In this document: positions 46,841-55,051 of the stretch, piece after piece
Numbering within the stretch: position 1 is the first letter of the stretch
Layout: each line of letters opens with the position of its first letter
NCBI GenBank assembly: GCA_963731285.1
Contig: CAVSUR010000011.1
Coordinates: forward strand, 568,072 to 632,071
Direction of reading: 5' to 3'
Length of the DNA: 64,000 bases
From: CAVSUR01 sp963731285
GTDB lineage: Bacteria; Actinomycetota; Actinomycetes; Streptosporangiales; Streptosporangiaceae
Notes under the pieces: model-generated
Told to the model about the DNA's origin: nothing
What the model saw: the letters and a program-made list of their open reading frames with translations, nothing else
The model's database searches: none
Program-made: the position numbers and the translations under genes

Positions 46841-47044
46841 GGACGTTCGGAGCGGCTTGAGTCGAACAGCAGAGGTCATGGCGCACAGTTAGACGGAGTT
46901 GAGACGCGTGGCTGTTGCGGCCACGCCGGCTGTTGCTGATGACGACGGTGATGAGCCGGGCGGTTACTCGCCTGGTCCCCCGTGGCCGCTGGCGGCGGCG
47001 GACGGATGCCGGCGGCTCACCAGGAGCTGGCGCCGCGGGGCGTC

Positions 47045-48214
47045 TCAGCGGCGTGGGTGCTTGGCCCCGCCCGCCGCGACCGCCTCGCGGTAGGGCGCCT
47101 GCTCTCTTCTCAGCAGGTCGGGGTTCGTTCCTCGCATGTGCACCAGGCCGACGGTCAGCAACTGCAAGGCCACGGCGCCGCCGAGGAGTGAGCTCACGAT
47201 TTCAGGCAGCGCAGCATGCGGGATCACCAGCTTGCCGGCGGTGATGTCCTCGCTCAAGATCGCGCCTTCCAGGTCCGGGCTGAGGATCGCTGCTGTGCGC
47301 AGCCCGATCCGCCGGGCCGCCGCCAGCAGCTGGTGCGCCCCCTCCGCAGCGCGATCGGCGCCCGGGCCCCCGGTGACGACGACGACCAGGGCGCTGTTCG
47401 CGTCATGCGCGACCAGGTGACCGTGCAGCGTGTCCTCCACGCCCAGTACGGCGGTGGGAACCCATGCGCCCTCCGCGACTTTCAAGGCCAGTTCCCGCGC
47501 GGTGGGAACATCAAGGAGGCTTCCCGCGGCGACGAGCCGCTCAGCGTGACCCAGCGCGCCGCCGATCTCCAGCGCAGCCGAGTGCATCGTCAGCAGCTCA
47601 CGTAGGTACCCGGCCAGGCCAGCGGCCGGGAACTCTTCCTGGCGGTAGGCCGAGGCGAGGTAAAACCCGGCCAGCATCGGCGAGGTGTAACCAACCGTGT
47701 GACAATACGACTTATCGCGCAGCGGGGTCACCAGCACCACATCGGCAAGGTCGCGGGCGGGCGTATCGCCGGCCGCCGTGATCAAGGCGGTCTTCGCGCC
47801 TGCCGCGCGAGCGGCAGCCAGGGCCCGCACCGTCGAGGCGGACAGCCCGCCGTGGGAGATCGCGATGCACAGGCCCTTTTTGCGAGGGGCCAGAGCCTGA
47901 TCGGCGGACTCGCGCGCCTCGGCCGGCCCCGCCGCGACCGGCGACTCTCCCATGGTGCCGTTGAGGATCAGCGCCACCGCGCGCGCACTATGTCCCGACG
48001 TGCCCACCGCCGACACCACGACCGGCTCACCGGCGCCCGCGGCGGCGTGCAGCATCTCCGCCAGCCGCGGCGCTGAGCCGGCCAGAGACTCGCCCAGCAT
48101 CTCCGGCAGCGCCGCCTGCGCTTCGATCATGTCTTCCATGACCCAGGGAGCAGCACTGCGCAGTTCGGGGTAGACGGCCGGGTCATACCAGTCAGAAGCC
48201 TCAGCCACACCCAT
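47045..48214 (-). CDS. Double-SIS-domain sugar isomerase-like protein
   Basis: 389 residues. Two SIS domains are visible: VVVSAVGTSGHSARAVALIL and CIAISHGGLSASTVRALAAA in the first, and GSLLDVPTARELALKVAEGA and ALVVVVTGGPGADRAAEG in the second. The arrangement equals the isomerase half of GlmS and AgaS/FrlB-type deglycases, and the closing GTNPDLLRREQAPYREAV is typical of that group. No glutaminase domain is present. It may act on a phospho-amino-sugar or a fructosamine phosphate. The ATG at 48214 lies eight bases after AGGGAAGGG. It is divergent from the ferredoxin gene. Confidence 0.85.
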   Translation of the reverse strand: MGVAEASDWYDPAVYPELRSAAPWVMEDMIEAQAALPEMLGESLAGSAPRLAEMLHAAAGAGEPVVVSAVGTSGHSARAVALILNGTMGESPVAAGPAEARESADQALAPRKKGLCIAISHGGLSASTVRALAAARAAGAKTALITAAGDTPARDLADVVLVTPLRDKSYCHTVGYTSPMLAGFYLASAYRQEEFPAAGLAGYLRELLTMHSAALEIGGALGHAERLVAAGSLLDVPTARELALKVAEGAWVPTAVLGVEDTLHGHLVAHDANSALVVVVTGGPGADRAAEGAHQLLAAARRIGLRTAAILSPDLEGAILSEDITAGKLVIPHAALPEIVSSLLGGAVALQLLTVGLVHMRGTNPDLLRREQAPYREAVAAGGAKHPRR

Positions 48215-48436
48215 CACTGCCCTTCCCTCACACTCCGTCTGGGCTTCCTCCGGTTCCCCGACACAGCAACGTAGGGTAACTGGCGCACGGCCGCGCCGGT
48301 AACCTCAGCCGCTGATGGTCTTGGCGGATCATCTCCTGGGCGTGGCTGGCCGGCTCGGTGCCGGTGGCCTGGATGCAGGCCTGGGTGGATGGCCTCACGA
48401 TGCTTCCCTTTTCACGCCGCATACTTTGCACTATTA

Positions 48437-48455
48437 ACACAAGTAGTATTTGTGT
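48437..48455. promoter_or_regulatory. Palindromic operator upstream of the ferredoxin gene
   Basis: ACACAA-N7-TTGTGT, with flanking TT and AA extending the symmetry, lies 40 bases before the ferredoxin start, between divergent genes. It resembles the ACAC/GTGT inverted repeats reported for Fe-S-sensing SufR proteins, and a SufR-like regulator gene follows the ferredoxin. Confidence 0.55.
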
Positions 48456-48494
48456 AAATGCGGAGGCCGCAGTGCCAGCGTGAGGGAGCATGTC

Positions 48495-48821
48495 GTGACC
48501 TACGTGATCGCGTTGCCGTGCGTGGATGTGAAGGACCGGGCGTGTGTCGAGGAGTGCCCGGTCGATTGCATCTATGAGGGGCAGCGGTCGCTGTACATCC
48601 ACCCGGACGAGTGCGTGGACTGCGGCGCGTGCGAGCCGGTGTGCCCGGTGGAGGCGATCTTCTATGAGGAGGACGTGCCGGCGGAGTGGACGGACTACAC
48701 CCAGGCGAACGCGGAGTTCTTCGACGAGCTCGGATCGCCGGGCGGTGCCGCCAGGCTGGGCGTTATCGCGGGTGACCACCCGCTGATCTCCGCCTTGCCG
48801 CCGCAAGGCGGGGCAGGCTGA
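48495..48821 (+). CDS. fdxA: Ferredoxin, 7Fe (3Fe-4S/4Fe-4S) FdxA type
   Basis: 108 residues. The first cluster region is YVIALPCVDVKDRACVEECP and the second is DECVDCGACEPVCPVEAIFY. Both CxxCxxC-type sets and the paired prolines match bacterial seven-iron ferredoxins, which are small cytoplasmic electron carriers. The GTG at 48495 follows GAGGGAG. It is five bases from the regulator gene downstream, so they share a transcript. It could serve the molybdenum oxidoreductase or other redox genes of the island, but that is inference. Confidence 0.9.
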   Translation: MTYVIALPCVDVKDRACVEECPVDCIYEGQRSLYIHPDECVDCGACEPVCPVEAIFYEEDVPAEWTDYTQANAEFFDELGSPGGAARLGVIAGDHPLISALPPQGGAG

Positions 48822-48826
48822 CCGTC

Positions 48827-49486
48827 ATGAGCGCGGCAGCGGAGCGCCCGCGGCGGGCACAGGTGCTGGATGCCCTGCGGCAGGCGGATGCGCCGCTGGG
48901 TGCGGCCGACATCGCCCGGCGGGTTGGTATCCACGTCAACACCGCGCGCTTCCACCTGGAAGCCCTGATCGAGGAAGGCACGGTCGTGCAGGCACTGACG
49001 CCGCCGTCAGGGCCCGGGCGGCCGGGTACGGTCTATTCCCCCCGGCCGGGGATGGATCGCGGCGGCGTCCGCAGTTATCGCCTGCTGGCCCAGATCCTGC
49101 TCAGTCACCTGTCGTCGGCCGGGGCGGCCGGGGAGGCCGCGACGGCGGCCGGGCGGGCGTGGGGCCGCTTCCTGGCCGGTCCGCCGCCGCCCTTCCGGCA
49201 GTTCACGGCGGCGGAGGCCACGGCCCGGCTGACCGCTCTGCTGGACAGCCTGGGTTTCGCGCCGGAGACCGGCACGGATGTCGCGGTGCCGGAGGTGATC
49301 CGGCTGCGACACTGCCCGTTCCTTGAGCTGGCTGAGGGATACGACCAGCTCGTATGCCGCGTTCACCTGGGCCTGATGCAAGGGGCGCTGGCCGAGATGG
49401 GCGCGCCGGTGACCGCCGCCCGGCTGGAACCCTTCGCCGAGCCCGCCGCCTGCGTTGCCCGCCTGGAGCACGCTGGTGCCGCATAG
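48827..49486 (+). CDS. COG2345/SufR-like helix-turn-helix regulator
   Basis: 219 residues. The N-terminal winged helix (RRAQVLDALRQADAPLGAAD, IARRVGIHVNTARFHLEALI) matches the DeoR/ArsR-like group that includes SufR. The C-terminal domain carries three Cys spaced C-x13-C-x31-C (RHCPFLELAEG, QLVCRVHLG, PAACVARL), similar to the Fe-S ligand set of SufR. I infer an iron-sulfur-sensing autoregulator of the ferredoxin operon acting at the palindrome at 48437. It could instead bind a different ligand, as many members are unstudied. Confidence 0.75.
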   Translation: MSAAAERPRRAQVLDALRQADAPLGAADIARRVGIHVNTARFHLEALIEEGTVVQALTPPSGPGRPGTVYSPRPGMDRGGVRSYRLLAQILLSHLSSAGAAGEAATAAGRAWGRFLAGPPPPFRQFTAAEATARLTALLDSLGFAPETGTDVAVPEVIRLRHCPFLELAEGYDQLVCRVHLGLMQGALAEMGAPVTAARLEPFAEPAACVARLEHAGAA

Positions 49487-49527
49487 CCGGACACGCCGGA
49501 CGACCGGATCAACCCGAGGAGAATTGC

Positions 49528-49896
49528 ATGATCATCACCGAAGTTGCCGCCGCGACCCGCCGCCGTGCCCCTATGCCGGGCGGCCCGGTCGCGGCGGCCC
49601 TCACTCCCGCCGGTGTCTCCGGTCAGGTCGCCGCGGTCCACGTGGAGATCCCGGCCGGCGGCGGCATGCCCGAACACGACCACGGCGCTTCGGAGATCCT
49701 GCTGATCCCGTTGTCCGGATCGGCTGAGCTGCGCCATGCCGGCCAGGCCCGGACCTTGGTGCCCGGCATGGCCGCCCACATCGCGGCGGGCGAGCGGGTC
49801 AGCCTCGCCAATCCCGGATCCGGGCCGGCCTGCCTGATGGTGGTGGCATCACCACCGGAGTTCGCCGCCCGGCTGGAGAAGTGGCCCGCCGCCTGA
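49528..49896 (+). CDS. Small cupin protein
   Basis: 122 residues. The cupin motif 1 is VHVEIPAGGGMPEHDHGASE with two His and a Glu, and motif 2 is MAAHIAAGERVSLANPGSG. It is a single barrel likely to bind a divalent metal. The ATG at 49528 follows GAGGAGAATTGC. It lies 40 bases after the regulator and in the same direction, so it may be part of the ferredoxin operon. Substrate unknown. Confidence 0.8.
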   Translation: MIITEVAAATRRRAPMPGGPVAAALTPAGVSGQVAAVHVEIPAGGGMPEHDHGASEILLIPLSGSAELRHAGQARTLVPGMAAHIAAGERVSLANPGSGPACLMVVASPPEFAARLEKWPAA

Positions 49897-49961
49897 GCAG
49901 AAACCAGACGCGGCCCGTGTCCCGGATTCCGGCCGCCCTCAGCAGGAAGAAGGGCAACCAG

Positions 49962-50399
49962 GTGAACGCGACTGCCGCCGCCCTGACCGTCGCGGCGACC
50001 TTCGTATGGCTCGGGATGGTCCTGGCGATCTCCTTCCTCGAAGCGCCGCTGAAGTTCCGCGCTCCGGGGGTGACCATCCCGATCGGGTTGGGCATCGGCC
50101 GCCTCGTCTTCCGGGCCCTGAACCTAGCCGAGGCCGTGCTGGCGGTTACGGTGCTTACCGCCGTGAGCACCGGAGGCGCTCCGGCGGATGTCACCGTGCT
50201 CGCCGCGGTCGCGGCCGTGCTGCTGGCCGTGCAGCTGGCGGTGATCCGCCCCCGCCTGAGCCGGCATTCCGGCCAGGTACTCGCCGGGGCGGACCTGCCC
50301 CGCTCGCGGGCCCACCTGTCCTACGTGGCGTTCGAGGTGGCGAAAGTCCTCGCCCTGGCCGGTCTGGGGGTCAGCGTGCTCCAAAGAGCACAATGGTGA
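49962..50399 (+). CDS. Small four-helix membrane protein
   Basis: 145 residues with four membrane helices (about 5-27, 45-65, 70-92 and 118-140). A conserved-looking SFLEAPLKFRAPGV follows the first helix, as in small DUF4149/TMEM205-like proteins. The GTG at 49962 is preceded by AAGAAGG. The stop overlaps the start of the truncated DUF488 gene (GTGA), so the two were originally co-translated. Function unknown. Confidence 0.7.
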   Translation: MNATAAALTVAATFVWLGMVLAISFLEAPLKFRAPGVTIPIGLGIGRLVFRALNLAEAVLAVTVLTAVSTGGAPADVTVLAAVAAVLLAVQLAVIRPRLSRHSGQVLAGADLPRSRAHLSYVAFEVAKVLALAGLGVSVLQRAQW

Positions 50400-50461
50400 C
50401 CATGCGGCCGGCCCGGGTAAAGCGAGTCTATGACGATCTCAGCCCGCAAGACGGCTGCCGG
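50396..50461 (+). pseudogene. DUF488 N-terminal stub
   Basis: From GTG 50396 the codons read MRPARVKRVYDDLSPQDGCR, the start of the DUF488 family (normally continuing VLVDRLWPRG). Homology ends at 50461, where unrelated sequence follows. It is too short to be functional and marks a rearrangement point. Confidence 0.65.
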
Positions 50462-50901
50462 GCCGAACAGGCCACGGTGGGTGCGCCCGAGACGGCAGGG
50501 CGACGATAAGCTTGCGCTCATCCCGGATGGCAGGCGCGCGGCAGCCTGGCTGAATCCGGGCAACGAGGCTGCGCTGACCGGGATCGGGCAGCACCTGCAT
50601 GGCAGGCTCGCAGCCGAGACCCTGCAGGCCCAGCGGCAGTCCATAAGCGCAGCTCCGCAGCTGCTCAGCATCTCCCGGCTGTCCGGGTCTGTTCCCTGAG
50701 CAACCGGCGCGAGTCCGCATGCAGCTCGGCGGCGTTCCCGCGCACGCAGAAACGCCACGGCAGAAAGCCGGTGCCGGTAGCGGCGCGGGACCAAGGTCCT
50801 GTCGAATGCGGGCCTTCGAATCTGTCCCCGATCTTGACGGCGGGTGAGCTGGTCGCGGTGATGAACATGTGGATAGCAGCCATGGCTGAAGGACCGGGCG
50901 G
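50462..50901. other. Stretch without a recognisable gene
   Basis: About 440 bases between the DUF488 stub and the Mo-oxidoreductase. Short open frames on both strands have no family I know. This may be decayed coding DNA brought in when DUF488 was cut. Confidence 0.35.
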
Positions 50902-52586
50902 GTGGCAGGGTGGTGGCCGGGAGCCGGGCACCTGCCCGCCTCCTCGGGTATCGCGCCGCGGGTACGGGTAGGCCGGGAGAAGTGGTTCAACCTTTTGTGG
51001 CTGCTGCCCATCGGCTTGGTTGTGCTGCTGGTGGCCGTGGCCGTGGCCCAGGGGCTGCGGGACATGCCCGCGGTGCAGCATTTCATCGCCCGGTACCCGG
51101 GGACGATCACTTCCCCGTCGGCCCGCGCCCATCCGGGGATGCCGTGGTGGGTGGACCTGCAGCACTTCGCGATCGCGTTGTTCATGGTTTTTATCATCCG
51201 CTCGGGCATCCAGATCCTGGCTGACCATCCTCGGCTGTACTGGACCCGGCATTCCACCCCGGGCCGGGACTGGTTCCGCATCCAGAAACCGGTGCCCGAG
51301 GACCCGCTGTGGACGGCTAAGCAGGACTCGGTGAGCCTGCCGAAACATTTCGGGCTGCCCGGCCTGCGCCATTCGATCGGCCTGGCCCGCTGGTGGCATC
51401 TGGGTATCGACATGCTCTGGCTGGCCAACGGGGTCATCTTCTACGTGCTGTTGTTCTCCACCGGGCAGTGGCAGCGGATCGTGCCCACCACGTGGAAGGT
51501 CTTCCCCAGCGCCGCGTCGGTGCTGATCCAGTACCTGTCGCTGCACTGGCCCACTCAGAGCGGCTGGACCGCTTACAACGGCCTGCAGCTGCTTGCCTAC
51601 TTCATCACCGTGTTCATCGCCGCCCCGGCCGCGCTGATCACCGGGCTGGGCATGTCCCCCGCCTTGTCCACCCGGATCAAGCCAGTCAGCCGGGTACTGT
51701 CCATTCAGGCGGCCAGGTCGCTGCACTTCCTGGTGATGGCCTGGTTTGTGCTGTTCATCGTCATCCACGTCACCCTGGTCTTCACACAGGATTCCTGCCT
51801 AACCTCAACCACATCTACGCCGACCGCAACGACTCAAGCTGGCTCGGCTTCGGCGTGTTCTGCGCGGCCATGGTCGTGCTGGCCGTGCTGTGGGTGGCGG
51901 CCACCCCGTTCACGCTGTGCCATCCCCGGATCGTGCAACGGGCCGGATTCGCCCTGGTCGGGCCGATGCAAAAACTGTTCCAGCATCTCGACGCCACCCC
52001 GGGCGAGTACACCGAAAGGGACATCTCCCCCTACTTCTGGCACAACGGGGCCTTCCCGAGAGCAGAGGACTATAAGCGGCTCTTCGACGAGGGCTTCGCC
52101 TCCTGGCGGCTCACGATCGGCGGGCTTGTCGAACACCCCGTTGAACTTAGCCTCGACGACCTGCAGGCCCTGCCTTACCACGAACAGATCACCCAGCACT
52201 ACTGCATCCAGGGATGGTCGGGAGTGGCCAAATGGGGCGGCGTGTCGATGTCCGCTATCCTCGATCTCGTCCAGCCCAAGCCGGAGGCCCGGTGGGTGGT
52301 CTTCTACTCACTGGGAGACGGCCCCGACGGCGGCCTCTACTACGACGCCCACCCCATCGAGCAGATGCGCTACCACCTCACCATGCTGGCCTACAACATG
52401 AACGGCGAACCCCTCTCCTACGGCCACGGCGCGCCGCTGCGGCTCCGCAACGAAATCCAGCACGGCTTCAAGCAAGTCAAATGGATCGCCGGGATCGACT
52501 TCGTCGCCCACTTCGGAGAAGTCGCCGGAGGCTACGGAGGCTACAACGCCGACCACGAATTCTTCGGCTACATCCACACCATCTAG
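50902..52586 (+). pseudogene. Membrane-anchored molybdopterin (sulfite oxidase-like) oxidoreductase, frame broken near 51790
   Basis: About 560 residues in two frames. The first frame (to about 51790) gives an N-terminal cytochrome b561-like membrane half: KWFNLLWLLPIGLVVLLVAV, MPWWVDLQHFAIALFMVFII, RWWHLGIDMLWLANGVIFYV and SLHFLVMAWFVLFIVIHVTL, with several His that could bind heme. The second frame continues GFLPNLNHIYADRNDSSWLG and then the Oxidored_molyb domain. That domain has RLTIGGLVEHPVELSLDDLQ, the Cys ligand in HYCIQGWSGVAKWGG, and a complete C-terminus (HEFFGYIHTI). One indel splits what would be a membrane-fused molybdoenzyme passing electrons to the quinone pool. The GTG at 50902 has GAAGGA upstream. 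Confidence 0.8.
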
Positions 52587-53030
52587 TGTCGTGAGAGCAC
52601 AGGCGCGGCTGGCGGACGCGGAACCGGCTGGCCCTGCCGGGCAGTGCACGCGGCGCCAGCCGTGCCGAGAACGGCCAGCACTACGGCAGCAGCAGCCAGA
52701 CGGCCCCCGCGGGATGGCCCTTCGCATCGAAACTTCCACAGCCAACCTAACGCCACCGCCACCAGAAGTAGCGAACTTTGTACCGGCGACCTTCGGCTCA
52801 CCGACCCCGCCCCAGGACGAGTTGATCTGCGCCGCCGCACGAAACGATATCCGCACTCCGCAGGCCAGCGCCGAGTCGGCTGTCGGGGGCTGTTGACCGA
52901 ATTCGGCGGCCGCCACGGCTGTGACCTGGCGTGACTGCCATGGCCGGCTTAACGTGGGGTTCTCATCGTCTTGCTGGGGCCTCGGCTGGCCCAGCTCTGG
53001 GGTCTCAGCCTGAGTCTCCGGAGGTGCCTG
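52587..53030. other. Intergenic stretch before the recombinase
   Basis: About 440 bases. A minus-strand frame has a lipoprotein-like signal (LAVLGTAGAAC, 52600-52700) but ends after a few residues, so I do not call a gene. The segment may hold the recombinase promoter or the remains of a secreted protein. Confidence 0.3.
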
Positions 53031-53948
53031 ATGGCCACTACGATTCCGTCCGCTGCTCTTGTCCCGGTGACACCGGTATTCAGCAACACCGAGCGGCTGG
53101 CGTTAGCCGGGTTCCTGGCCGGGTACAGCGGCCTGACCCGGCAGGCTTATGAGCTGGACCTGCGCCAGTACGCGACCTGGTGCTCCCAGCACCAGGTCCG
53201 CCTGTTCGCCGCCCGCCGCGCCGACATCGAGTGCTTCGCCCGAGACCTGGAAGCCCGCGGCCGGGCCCGGGCCACCATCACCCGGCGGCAGTGCACAGTC
53301 GCCGGGTTCTACCGGCACGCCGTCGAGGAAGAGCTGCTCGATCACTCACCCGCCGCGCACGTGCGCCGGCCGCGGCTGGACTATGAGTCCCATGCCACCG
53401 GGCTGGACCGCAACGAGCTCGGCGCGCTGCTGGTCGCCGCCGGGCTCGGACCGGCGGGCGAGCATGCGCTGATCTCGATGCTGGCTCTCAACGGACAGCG
53501 GGTCTCCGAGGCCACGGGCGCCGATATCGAGGCCCTGGGGATCGAGCGCGGCCACCGCACCCTGATGATTACCAGGAAGGGCGGCAAGATCGTCACCATC
53601 CCGCTCGCCCCGCGCACGGCCCGGGCGATTGACCTGGCCATCGGCGAACGCGCCGAAGGGCCGATCTTCCTGGCCGCCGGCGGCCGGCGGCTGGACCGGC
53701 ACGGCGCAGCCCGGATCGTCCGCCGCACCGACGCCGGGCCGGGATCGTCAAGACCGTCGGCCCGCACACCCTGCGGCATGCGTTCATCACCGCGGCGCTG
53801 GACGCCGGGGTGCTCGCTGCGGGACGTGCAAGAAGCCGCCTCGCACGCCGATCCGCGCACCACGATGAGGTACGACCGGGCCCGTACATCCCTGGACCGG
53901 CACGCGACCTACATCGTCGCCGCCTACGTCGCCGGAGCAGCTCGGTAG
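53031..53948 (+). pseudogene. XerC/D-like tyrosine recombinase with two compensating frame shifts
   Basis: About 305 residues. The ATG at 53031 has GGAGGTGCCTG before it. The SAM-like N-terminal domain (LAGYSGLTRQAYELDLRQYA through TITRRQCTVAGFYRHAVEEE) and the catalytic domain start (ALNGQRVSEATGADI with the first Arg, then ITRKGGK with the Lys) are intact. Between about 53731 and 53812 the frame is shifted; the neighbouring frame there reads GIVKTVGPHTLRHAFITAAL, the conserved HxLR box. The frame then returns for ASHADPRTTMRYDRA with the nucleophile Tyr. As written the HxLR is lost and the enzyme would be dead. The C-terminal part is duplicated at 40.4 kb. Confidence 0.85.
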
Positions 53949-54035
53949 TCGCCAGGTGTCCGGCATCATCCGCCTGGCCGGTCTTCGGCCAGGCGGATCA
54001 CCGGCAGTAACGCCATCGGCCGCTCGCGAGCCGCC
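53829..54035 (+). repeat. 207-bp direct repeat, copy 2
   Basis: The counterpart of 40386-40592, with three mismatches. It spans the recombinase 3' end and its terminator. Confidence 0.9.
53968..53998 (+). terminator. Strong hairpin after the recombinase
   Basis: The same 13-bp stem and GTCTT loop as at 40524, 20 bases after the recombinase stop. Confidence 0.8.
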
Positions 54036-54137
54036 GTTCTGATCGGCTCAGCCGTCGAGGCCGTGCCATCCGGCAGGTTACCGAGCTGGCGGTTCTGCGC
54101 GATGTCGCGGCCGCCTGGCGGGGTGTTCTGGCTGGGT

Positions 54138-54475
54138 TTAGCCGTCGAGGCGGGCCATCAGCTTGGCGGGGCGATCGCGCAGTGGGCGTCTTGGCAAAGC
54201 TCAGCGATCTCCGCCCAGTTCATCTCGCCATCGATGCGGACGCCGATCTATCCCCGGCCGCCCACATCGGGCGGACGGAAGAACCGGCCGGGCGCGGAAG
54301 CGATCAGCTTGCTGCGCCCCCGGCAAGCCTGCGCACCACAGATGCGCGAAGTCATCGGCGTGATGGCTGTGTGCCCACACCGTCGCGAACGCGCTCTTGC
54401 CCCGGACGAACCAGGTCGGCGCGCCGTGGCTGAGCCGCTCGTCACCTCCGGCAGTGCCAGGCAGATCGCCCGCAC
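54138..54475 (-). pseudogene. MmcQ/YjbR-family protein, several frame breaks and a nonsense codon
   Basis: From GTG 54475 the pieces are recognisable only across frames. RAICLALPEVT starts one frame, then LSHGAPTWFVRGKSAFATVW and HHADDFAHLWCA follow in the next. SAPGRFFRPPDVGGRG returns to the first and hits TAG where Trp is expected, then IGVRIDGEMNWAEIAELC follows. AKLMARLDG ends it at 54138 in yet another frame. In order these make a complete MmcQ/YjbR domain (a DNA-binding-like fold of about 115 residues). The number of lesions argues for true decay, not one sequencing slip. Confidence 0.75.
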
Positions 54476-54651
54476 CTGTCCGGTCAGGTCGGGCCACGCT
54501 GACAGCTGTGGCCGCCCATGCGCTGCGCATGCTGACCAGGCCGGGATCTTGCCGGGAGTTTTTCCCGGCTGATCCGGGAAGGCGCCTCTTCTGGCCGGGA
54601 ACTGTGCGGAGGCATCGTGGCCTCACCCGCAGTTCCCTACCGGAGGTAGTC

Positions 54652-55008
54652 ATGAAAAGCCGCACGCTCACCGTCCTGACCGTCCTCACCGCGCTGCTCG
54701 CCCTCGGCGAGTTCGTCAGCGCGATCACCATCGGCCTGGGGAAGGATCCCTGGGGCGCTGGCTTTTCCGTCCTGTTCGGCGGATTCTTCCTGCTGGCCGC
54801 CTGGCTGCTGCGCAGCGGGAAAGTCACGGTAGGCGCCATTTTCACCGGCGTCCTGTGCTTGTTCGAGATCATCGAGTACCCGAGCTGGCACAAGCATGGC
54901 ACCCTGGACTGGGCGAATCAGACCGTGTTCGCGGTCTTGTCGCTGGCCGGGCTGGTGGGTGTCATCGTGGTGCTCGCTGAGCGCCGCCGGCACCGGGTCA
55001 CGGCCTGA
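54652..55008 (+). CDS. Small four-helix membrane protein
   Basis: 118 residues starting at the ATG at 54652 with GGAGGTAGTC upstream. Membrane helices are at about 6-24, 36-55, 62-80 and 88-108, and a polar tail is rich in Arg/His. I do not recognise a family. It is about 40 bases from, and co-directional with, the histidine kinase gene, so it may be an accessory sensor or simply be co-transcribed. Confidence 0.7.
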   Translation: MKSRTLTVLTVLTALLALGEFVSAITIGLGKDPWGAGFSVLFGGFFLLAAWLLRSGKVTVGAIFTGVLCLFEIIEYPSWHKHGTLDWANQTVFAVLSLAGLVGVIVVLAERRRHRVTA

Positions 55009-55051
55009 CGCGCTGCGCCCCTTGCCGGTGACTCTGGCTGGAGATTCCCGC

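Noticed and set aside
50439..51768. Long minus-strand frames opposite the Mo-oxidoreductase membrane half
   Set aside because: No motifs and His/Pro/Arg-rich; the plus strand encodes clear membrane helices.
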